Assembly: GCA_947179195.1 (NCBI GenBank)
Contig: CAMXAS010000078.1
Location: 1-6,049 of the forward strand
Length of the DNA: 6,049 nucleotides
Source of the DNA: an uncultured Bacteroidales bacterium
GTDB taxonomy: Bacteria > Bacteroidota > Bacteroidia > Bacteroidales > P3
Direction of reading: 5' to 3'
The notes under the pieces are model-generated. The model was not told the DNA's origin. It did no database searches and saw only the letters and a program-made list of their open reading frames with translations. Numbering within the stretch: the stretch's first letter is position 1; every line of letters begins with the position of its first letter. This document shows, one piece after another, positions 1 through 5,126 of the stretch. The translations under genes and the position numbers were made by a program.

Positions 1-21
1 GCGTTGAAAAGTGGAAGACGG

Positions 22-1056
22 CTAACCGTGCGTGATACGGTAAATCACGTCTTCGAGTATGCCCTCGGCGTCGTTGATGCTGCCGCTGTCCACGCCCTTG
101 GAACGCAGGTCGTAGGTCTTGAGCATCGAAAGGATGCGGGCCGTATGCGCATAGCTGTAACGGCGCGCACAGTCGGCGTATTCGCTGAGGAAATAGGGCG
201 GTACGCCTATGCGGGCCGCCAAATCGGAGCCGCCGAGCCGCCCTTGCAGCGCGTGAAACAGCATGACCTTACTGAAATACTTGTACAACTGCGGCAGAAT
301 CAGCATCAACGGCTGTTCGTTCAGGTGTTTTTTCAGATAATTGACAATCTTGCGCACCTTGGCGTATTCGCCGTAGGCCAACGCGCGGTTCAGCACGAAT
401 ACGTTGTATTCCTTATTGATACCGATATAGCGTTCGATATGGTCTTCGTTGACCTCGGTGCCGGCCGGTACGTTCAGCACGAGTTTGTCCAGTTCGTTGG
501 CTGCCAGCCGCAGGTTGTTCTCCAAACTTTCCGACAGCATCGCCAAGGCCGTCCGCCCGATTTTAAGGCCTTTCTCCTGCAGGTAGGCGGCAATCCACGA
601 AGCGAACTGCGCGTCCTTCATCTTGACGGCTTCGTAGAGCACGCCCGTTTTCTCGATGAGTTTGAAAACGCTTTTGCGCTTGTCTATCTTCTTGTATTTG
701 TAGCAGAACACGAGCACCGTCGTCGGCACGGGCTGTTTGAGGTAGGCTTCCAAGGCCTCCCAGCGGTCAATCAGTTGCGCCTCCTTGACGATGACGAGCT
801 GGCAGGGCGACATGACGGGGTAGCGTTTGCAACCGGCCATAATCGTCGGCAGGTCGGTTTCCTTTTTCTTGACGTCCTGACCGTAGAAGACCGCGTAATC
901 GAAATCCTTTTGCGTCTCGTCCAACACCTGCGTGTCGAACGCCTGCGCCAACATATCGATGTAATACTCCTCTTCGCCCCACAGGAAATAGACGGGCGCG
1001 AACTGCCGCTCCCGGATTTGGCGGAGGATTTCGGTATGCTTAGCTTCGGCGGCCAT
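22..1056 (-). CDS. holA: DNA polymerase III subunit delta
   Basis: This is the delta subunit of the DNA polymerase III clamp loader. It opens the beta sliding clamp and works with delta' and tau/gamma at the replication fork in the cytoplasm. The protein has 344 residues, a normal length for the family. The N-terminus carries the family signature PVYFLWGEEEYYID (residues 21-34), the degenerate nucleotide-fold start equivalent to the YLLYGEE motif of other HolA proteins. The middle has the conserved helical segment NLRLAANELDKL (about 181-192). The C-terminal collar-like domain ends with a YDLRSKGV segment (about 315-322). As known for delta subunits, no functional Walker A motif is visible. 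The ATG at 1056 directly precedes the conserved region, so the start is well supported. The gene begins 39 nt after the stop of the yciO-like gene on the same strand and is probably cotranscribed with it. No terminator is visible in the 21 bases after its stop. Confidence 0.93.
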   Translation of the reverse strand: MAAEAKHTEILRQIRERQFAPVYFLWGEEEYYIDMLAQAFDTQVLDETQKDFDYAVFYGQDVKKKETDLPTIMAGCKRYPVMSPCQLVIVKEAQLIDRWEALEAYLKQPVPTTVLVFCYKYKKIDKRKSVFKLIEKTGVLYEAVKMKDAQFASWIAAYLQEKGLKIGRTALAMLSESLENNLRLAANELDKLVLNVPAGTEVNEDHIERYIGINKEYNVFVLNRALAYGEYAKVRKIVNYLKKHLNEQPLMLILPQLYKYFSKVMLFHALQGRLGGSDLAARIGVPPYFLSEYADCARRYSYAHTARILSMLKTYDLRSKGVDSGSINDAEGILEDVIYRITHG

Positions 1057-1095
1057 GTAAAAAGGAATCAGATGCTTAGGTGGAGTTACCTATAC

Positions 1096-1713
1096 TTATA
1101 CTTCAAACGGTCCGATACCTTGGCGCACCACGCTGATTTCGTCCTGCGTGCAGTCCAAAATCGTCGAATATTGGATTTTGCCGATGCCGCCGTCTATGAC
1201 CAAATCCACCTGCCGGCCGAACCGGTCGTGGATGAGCGTCGGGTCGGTGAAGTTCTCGGGCTCGGCGTCCGCGTCCACGGGCAACGAGATATTGAGCAGG
1301 GGTTCGTCCATGACCTCGAGGATGGATTGCAGCACCGGATGGTTCGGCACGCGGATGCCGATTTGCTTCTTCTGCGACTGGAACAGCTTGGGTACCTCGT
1401 GGTTGGCGTTCAGGATGAACGTATAGGGGCCGGGCACCAAACCCTTGATAACGCGGTACATGGGGTTGGAGATAGGCTGGGCGAAGCGGGCCATGTGGCT
1501 CAAATCGCGGCAGAGCAACGTAAAGTTCATCTCGTCCTTGCGCTTGTTCACCACGGCCGCCACGCGGTCCAGACTGTGGATGTTGGAAAGCGCCGTACCG
1601 ATACCGTAAATCGTGTCGGTGGGGTAAATCATGATGCCGCCGTTCTGGATGCAGTGTACCAGATGGAGGACTTGCCGTTCCTGTAAGCCGGTTTCAAAAA
1701 TCCTAAGCAACAT
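1096..1713 (-). CDS. YrdC/Sua5/YciO-family L-threonylcarbamoyladenylate synthase-like protein
   Basis: This protein belongs to the YrdC/Sua5 fold family, whose members make threonylcarbamoyl-AMP from threonine, bicarbonate and ATP for the t6A37 modification of ANN-decoding tRNAs. The 205 residues show the nucleotide-site motif PTDTIYGIG (31-39), a basic NKRK segment (56-59), NFTLLCRDLS (63-72), PGPYTFIL (94-101), IGIRVPNHP (118-126), a STILD strand (183-187) and VRQG near the end (196-199). The NFTLLCRDLS, PGPYTFIL and IGIRVP pattern resembles the YciO branch more than canonical TsaC. The SAN-type motif of TsaC/Sua5 is not present; that position reads NISLPVDAD (141-149). Family membership is clear, but whether this is the main t6A enzyme or a YciO paralogue is unresolved. 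The ATG at 1713 gives an MLLRI start, as in related Bacteroidota proteins as I recall them. The SRP RNA gene lies immediately upstream on the same strand, and holA follows. Confidence 0.88.
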   Translation of the reverse strand: MLLRIFETGLQERQVLHLVHCIQNGGIMIYPTDTIYGIGTALSNIHSLDRVAAVVNKRKDEMNFTLLCRDLSHMARFAQPISNPMYRVIKGLVPGPYTFILNANHEVPKLFQSQKKQIGIRVPNHPVLQSILEVMDEPLLNISLPVDADAEPENFTDPTLIHDRFGRQVDLVIDGGIGKIQYSTILDCTQDEISVVRQGIGPFEV

Positions 1714-1752
1714 ATGCCGATGCCTTGTTTGGTTAAAATTTCCGTTTAGACG

Positions 1753-1765
1753 AAAAAAGGGTAAG
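1753..1765 (-). terminator. Intrinsic terminator of the SRP RNA gene
   Basis: The 3' strand of the SRP RNA terminal stem (CTTACCC, 1765-1759) is followed at once by six T residues (1758-1753) on the minus strand. The long RNA hairpin plus the U-tract forms a Rho-independent-type terminator. The stem base is only moderately GC-rich, so some read-through into the yciO-like gene, whose ATG lies 39 nt further on, is plausible. Confidence 0.7.
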
Positions 1766-1855
1766 CTACTTACATCGCACCGCTACAACCATCGTACCCT
1801 TGCTGTCTTCCAACCCTGGGGGATTAAATAGGAGCTGGTCGTGTAAGACTTACCC
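1759..1855 (-). ncRNA. ffs: Signal recognition particle RNA (4.5S type, small bacterial)
   Basis: This is the RNA component of the signal recognition particle. It binds Ffh and docks with FtsY to deliver membrane proteins to the translocon. Read on the minus strand, the ends pair as GGGTAAG (1855-1849) with CTTACCC (1765-1759), then TTACA with TGTAA, then CGACC with GGTTG (one G-U pair). The apex is diagnostic of SRP domain IV: a GGAA tetraloop (1811-1808) is closed by GTT/GAC, followed by the symmetric internal loop CAGG (1818-1815) against AGCA (1804-1801), and then a CCC/GGG helix next to an A opposite C. These Ffh-binding nucleotides match the E. coli 4.5S core. The length of about 97 nt fits the small Bacteroidota form without an Alu domain. 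A Bacteroidota promoter ends 5 nt upstream and a T-run follows directly. Exact ends are inferred from the terminal pairing. Confidence 0.93.
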
Positions 1856-1859
1856 GATG

Positions 1860-1890
1860 CAAAAGTAGCACAAATTTTAAATAAGTCAAA
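1860..1890 (-). promoter_or_regulatory. Bacteroidota-type promoter for the SRP RNA
   Basis: On the minus strand, TTTG (1890-1887) is separated by 19 nt from TACTTTTG (1867-1860). This matches the Bacteroidota primary-sigma consensus of TTTG near -33 and TAnnTTTG near -7. Transcription would then begin about 5 nt downstream, at the first G of the SRP RNA terminal stem (1855). The agreement between promoter position and RNA 5' end supports both calls. Confidence 0.8.
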
Positions 1891-1903
1891 AAAAAGCGGG
1901 AAA

Positions 1904-1935
1904 TTTCATTTTGCGGGAATATATTGGTATCTTTG
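1904..1935 (+). promoter_or_regulatory. Bacteroidota-type promoter for the DUF4199-GT2-HAD-MORN-porQ operon
   Basis: TATCTTTG at 1928-1935 is an exact TAnnTTTG -7 element. The upstream element is weaker: either TTTC at 1904-1907 (20-nt spacer) or TTTTG at 1909-1913 (14-nt spacer, shorter than usual). Initiation just downstream gives a leader of only about 15 nt before the ATG at 1956. It also rules out the in-frame TTG at 1911 as the translation start, because that codon lies upstream of the -7 element. Confidence 0.68.
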
Positions 1936-1955
1936 TATTCCGTACAATAGAAACT

Positions 1956-2492
1956 ATGGCCTTTTCATTCAAACGTCCGCAGAGTAAACCCGACCGCCGC
2001 GCCCTCGGCTATGCCGCGGTGTGGGGAGGTTTGACGGCCTTGGCCCTGATTCTGCTGACCGCCGTCTGCCGGTCGGTGGGCTACAAGCCCGGCGCGCCGC
2101 TGACGTGGCTGTCCTATACGTTGCTGCTGTTGAGCCTGTTGGGGGCGCCCCTGCATTACCGGCGGCAACTGGCGGCCGACGGGCAGTTCAACACGCGGCA
2201 GGCCTACCTGATGTGCGTGTTCCAGGCCTTGCTCATCGCGTGCCTGTTCGTCTTGATGCTCTATGCGTATATGCGTTGGATAGACCTCGATTTCATGGCG
2301 GATTTCAAGGAACGCCAACGCCTGTATTGGGAGGGACATCCCGATATGGCGGAGCCGGAACGCGTGCAGCGCCTGCAATATGTGGACGCCATGCGGCCCG
2401 GGCACATCCTTTGGAACGTTTGGGGCGAAATGGTCATGATAGGCGTGCTGTTCCCGCTCCTTATCGCACTGATGGTCAGAAAACAAAGATAG
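1956..2492 (+). CDS. DUF4199-family integral membrane protein
   Basis: This 178-residue inner-membrane protein has four predicted helices at about residues 17-40, 47-67, 83-106 and 150-174. The basic N-terminus (KRPQSKPDRR), the loop between helices 2 and 3 (HYRRQ) and the RKQR tail suggest that both ends and this loop are cytoplasmic. A 43-residue loop (107-149), rich in acidic, basic and aromatic residues, would then face the periplasm. Topology, length and position directly before a GT2 glycosyltransferase match the DUF4199 family, which is common in Bacteroidota and has no established biochemical role. The ATG at 1956 is chosen over the in-frame TTG at 1911 because the promoter -7 element lies between them. 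It is the first gene of the rightward operon; the glycosyltransferase starts 19 nt after its stop. A role as membrane partner of that enzyme is inference from context only. Confidence 0.8.
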   Translation: MAFSFKRPQSKPDRRALGYAAVWGGLTALALILLTAVCRSVGYKPGAPLTWLSYTLLLLSLLGAPLHYRRQLAADGQFNTRQAYLMCVFQALLIACLFVLMLYAYMRWIDLDFMADFKERQRLYWEGHPDMAEPERVQRLQYVDAMRPGHILWNVWGEMVMIGVLFPLLIALMVRKQR

Positions 2493-2511
2493 AGAGATAA
2501 ACATTTTCACC

Positions 2512-3474
2512 ATGGATATATCGGTTATCGTACCGCTGTACAACGAAGAAGAGTCGCTGCCGGAACTGACGGCCTGGATAGAACGCGTCATGCGGGCCAA
2601 CGGCTTCAGTTATGAAGTGTGGTTGGTGGATGACGGCAGCCGCGACGGCTCGTGGGCGGTCGTGGAACGGCTTTCGGCCGCCAATCCGGCCGTCAAGGGC
2701 ATCCGTTTCCGCTGCAATTACGGCAAGTCGGCCGCGCTCAATATGGGTTTCGAACATGCCAATGGCGACGTGGTCATCACGATGGACGCCGATATGCAGG
2801 ACAGTCCGGACGAGATTCCCGCGCTGTACCGCATGATTAAGGACGAAGGCTACGACTTGGTGTCCGGTTGGAAAAAGGTGCGGCACGACCCCAAATCGAA
2901 GACGATTCCGACCAAGTTGTTCAACTGGGCCACGCGCCGTATGTCGGGCGTCATGCTGCACGATTTCAACTGCGGGCTCAAGGCCTACCGCGCGGATGTG
3001 GTCAAGGCCATAGAGGTTTATGGCGAGATGCACCGCTACATTCCGGTCATCGCGAGCCGGGCGGGCTTCCGCCGCATAGGCGAGAAGGTGGTGGAACACC
3101 GCGCGCGCCAATACGGCAGCACGAAGTTCGGCGGCTGGAACCGTTTCATCAACGGGCCGTTGGATTTGCTGTCGATTAGCTTCATGAGCCGTTTTTCCAA
3201 AAAGCCGATGCACTTCTTCGGCAGTTTGGGCCTGCTCATCTTCTTCATCGGCTTCATCGCGGCCTGCGTCATCGGCGCACAGAAACTCTGGTGCCTGCAC
3301 CACGGCATTCCGGCCATCTTGGTGACGGATTCGCCGTATTTTTATATCGCGCTCGTCTGCATGATGATAGGCGCGCAGTTTTTCCTGACGGGCTATTTGG
3401 GCGAACTCGTCGGCCGCAATTCGCCGACCCGCAACCAATACAACGTCCGTCAGATTATCGATAACGCGCGGTAA
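2512..3474 (+). CDS. Family 2 glycosyltransferase, polyprenyl-phosphate sugar transferase type
   Basis: This 320-residue GT-A fold enzyme resembles the DPM1/GtrB/ArnC group, which moves a sugar from a nucleotide donor to polyprenyl phosphate at the cytoplasmic face of the inner membrane. The fold starts with ISVIVPLYNEEESLPEL (3-19). It is followed by the nucleotide-binding DDGS (40-43), NYGKSAALNMGF (69-80), and the metal-binding DAD in MDADMQDSPDEI (91-102). HRARQYGSTKF (196-206) corresponds to the conserved basic HR-x-R-x-YG-x-(S/T)-K segment of this subfamily. Two membrane helices follow at about 233-257 and 275-299, typical of bacterial members with a C-terminal anchor. Donor and acceptor cannot be read from sequence; undecaprenyl phosphate is the likely acceptor by family. 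The ATG at 2512 begins exactly at the conserved first strand. The next gene starts 3 nt after the stop. Confidence 0.9.
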   Translation: MDISVIVPLYNEEESLPELTAWIERVMRANGFSYEVWLVDDGSRDGSWAVVERLSAANPAVKGIRFRCNYGKSAALNMGFEHANGDVVITMDADMQDSPDEIPALYRMIKDEGYDLVSGWKKVRHDPKSKTIPTKLFNWATRRMSGVMLHDFNCGLKAYRADVVKAIEVYGEMHRYIPVIASRAGFRRIGEKVVEHRARQYGSTKFGGWNRFINGPLDLLSISFMSRFSKKPMHFFGSLGLLIFFIGFIAACVIGAQKLWCLHHGIPAILVTDSPYFYIALVCMMIGAQFFLTGYLGELVGRNSPTRNQYNVRQIIDNAR

Positions 3475-3477
3475 GCC

Positions 3478-4038
3478 ATGCGGTACCGTCCCTGGCGGCT
3501 GACGGCCGGCTCCACGCTGTTCCTTGACCGGGACGGCGTGATTAACCGCTGTGTGGAAGCGGGCTTCGTCGCCAACCGGGAGGCGTTCGCGTTCCTGCCG
3601 GGCGTTTTGCCGGCCTTGAAAGAGGCCGCCGGCCTGTTCCGGCATATCTTCGTCGTGACCAACCAGCCGGCCGTGGGCACGGGGCTGATGACGGAAGCGG
3701 AACTGGGGGCGTTGCATACGTGGATGTGCGCGGAAATAGGGGCGGCCGGCGGCCGGATTGACCGCGTGTACAGTTGCCCCGCCCCGAAAACGGCCCATAG
3801 CTTTTACCGGAAGCCGGCTGTGGGCATGGGCCTGCGCGCCCAGCGGGAGTTTCCGGGCGTGGCGTTCGCCGATGCGTTCATGGTGGGCGATACGCGGACG
3901 GATATGGCTTTCGGACACCGGCTCGGGATGCACACGGCGCTTATAGGCGACAACCCGGCGGCCTTGGCGCCGCCCTGTCTGGCGGAACGCCGTTACGACA
4001 GTCTGGCGGCATTTATGGAAGCGATAACAACGATATGA
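3478..4038 (+). CDS. HAD-IIIA family hydrolase, GmhB-like
   Basis: This 186-residue cytoplasmic phosphatase belongs to the HAD superfamily, subfamily IIIA, which includes heptose 1,7-bisphosphate phosphatase (GmhB) and histidinol-phosphatase. All four catalytic motifs are present: DRDGVIN (17-23, nucleophile D17 and acid/base D19), VTNQ (60-63, T61), RKP (111-113, K112) and GDTRTD (137-142, D138 and D142, metal binding). The Cys/His zinc loop of classical GmhB between motifs II and III is not intact: the region reads YSCPAPKTAHSFYRKP (98-113) with a single cysteine. The substrate is therefore uncertain, and heptose bisphosphate should not be assumed. The ATG at 3478 lies 3 nt after the glycosyltransferase stop. 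Its stop overlaps the next start as ATGA, which suggests translational coupling. Context points to sugar-phosphate metabolism feeding surface glycan or lipid modification, but this is inference. Confidence 0.85.
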   Translation: MRYRPWRLTAGSTLFLDRDGVINRCVEAGFVANREAFAFLPGVLPALKEAAGLFRHIFVVTNQPAVGTGLMTEAELGALHTWMCAEIGAAGGRIDRVYSCPAPKTAHSFYRKPAVGMGLRAQREFPGVAFADAFMVGDTRTDMAFGHRLGMHTALIGDNPAALAPPCLAERRYDSLAAFMEAITTI

Positions 4039-5126
4039 AACACAATAGCGGATTTTACAGAGGGATAAGCCTGGGGCTGTTGGCCTTGGGATGCTGGTTG
4101 TTCAATGGCGGGCCGGCCTGTGCGGCGGCGCCCGCCGACACCAACCGTTTGGACGCCAAGGGGCGCAAACAGGGGCTGTGGGTACGTCAGGACTCCACGC
4201 GCCGTTTGTTTTACGAAGGCCATTTCAAGGACGATATGCCGCAAGGCCGCTTCGTCTATACCGACCACGAGGGCGTGCTCGTATCCGAAGCCTTTTATTT
4301 CCGTGGCGGCTACGCGTCCTACAACCGCTTCTATTATCCCGACGGCAAACTGCTTTCCGAGGGTTACTATTTGGATAAACAGAAAGACAGCCTTTGGGTC
4401 TATTACCGCGAGGACGGCCGCCGCATCCGCAGCGTGACCTATCGGAACGGCCGTCAGGAGGGCATGGAACGCTTGTTCGATGAGGACGGGCGCGTGATGG
4501 AAGAAACGCAATGGTTCCGCGGCCTGCGGCAAGGCCCCTGGTGGAAGCGCGAGGCGCAGGGCTATCAGTCGGGCACCTATCATCTCAACAAATCGCAGGG
4601 CGTCTATCAAGCGTTCTATCCCGACAGCGCGCGCTACATCGTCGGCCACTACGACGACGGCGCGAAAGAGGGCCTGTGGTCGTTTTACCTGCCGTCGCCC
4701 TCCGGCCGCCTCTACAAAGAAGAAGTCTACCGTCAGAACAAGTTGACGGAAAAACGGCTGTTCCTGCAGGTGGAGGGTGAATTGCGCGCCATCGCGGTCG
4801 ATACGGTCGTGGCCGTGCTCAAGAGCCCGGACGGCATGGGCGACGTCTTTACGCAGGGCGGGGGCGTGCTCCACAGCGATGAATCGTTCGACAACGTATG
4901 CCATATCATCGGTTTGGACCAGTTCTTCATGGCGAACGAAAGCGCGTTGGTGGCCTATCGGTTCACGACCGACCTGCGCGAGACGGACGGCATGGCGACG
5001 CTCGTGCTTTCGGTGCCGTTGCCGTTTCCGGTCTATGCCGACGAAGAGGCCGTCCGGAACCTGAAAAGCGTTTGGAACCGCGCGGCCGTGCCGGCGGAAG
5101 ACGGGGAGGAGGCCGGCGATGAATAG
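4035..5126 (+). CDS. Exported MORN-repeat (YwqK-like) protein
   Basis: This 363-residue protein has a signal peptide with a hydrophobic core at about 11-25 and a likely signal peptidase I site near ACAAA (28-32). A lipobox reading around C20 (ALGC) is possible but poor. Residues about 40-240 consist of roughly 21-25 residue MORN_2-type repeats, visible as G-x-W or aromatic-YY-x-DG-x-L-x-x-E units. Examples are KQGLWV (45-50), YYPDGKLLSEGYY (100-112), LWVYYREDGR (120-129), QGPWW (166-170) and KEGLWSFY (211-218). Proteins of this type are widespread in Bacteroidota and are often labelled 'YwqK family antitoxin', but nothing here supports a toxin-antitoxin role. Residues about 245-345 form a separate non-repeat domain that I do not recognise, followed by an acidic tail (AEDGEEAGDE). 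The start overlaps the HAD stop by 4 nt, and the 3' end overlaps the porQ start by 8 nt. A periplasmic or outer-membrane-associated location is inferred. Confidence 0.8.
   Translation: MKHNSGFYRGISLGLLALGCWLFNGGPACAAAPADTNRLDAKGRKQGLWVRQDSTRRLFYEGHFKDDMPQGRFVYTDHEGVLVSEAFYFRGGYASYNRFYYPDGKLLSEGYYLDKQKDSLWVYYREDGRRIRSVTYRNGRQEGMERLFDEDGRVMEETQWFRGLRQGPWWKREAQGYQSGTYHLNKSQGVYQAFYPDSARYIVGHYDDGAKEGLWSFYLPSPSGRLYKEEVYRQNKLTEKRLFLQVEGELRAIAVDTVVAVLKSPDGMGDVFTQGGGVLHSDESFDNVCHIIGLDQFFMANESALVAYRFTTDLRETDGMATLVLSVPLPFPVYADEEAVRNLKSVWNRAAVPAEDGEEAGDE

Noticed and set aside
4..1686. A 560-codon open frame on the plus strand opposite holA and the yciO-like gene
   Set aside because: It spans two well-recognised minus-strand genes and the gap between them, shows no recognisable motif, and its composition is what antisense reading of GC-rich codons produces.
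1631..1831. A 66-codon plus-strand frame over the yciO-like 5' end and the SRP RNA
   Set aside because: It runs across a structured RNA gene on the opposite strand and a coding start, with no homology or start signal.
1911..1955. An upstream TTG start that would extend the DUF4199 protein by 15 residues
   Set aside because: The TAnnTTTG -7 element at 1928-1935 falls inside this extension, so the TTG would lie upstream of the transcript. The ATG at 1956 is preferred.
2476..3933. A 485-codon open frame on the minus strand opposite the GT2 and HAD genes
   Set aside because: Rich in His, Arg and Ala with no family signature, and it overlaps two genes with complete catalytic motifs on the other strand. 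It is an antisense shadow.
4035..5126. A toxin-antitoxin system, as the common 'YwqK family antitoxin' label would imply
   Set aside because: The protein is exported, there is no small toxin gene beside it, and both neighbours are ordinary operon members. The label comes from a family name and not from evidence here.
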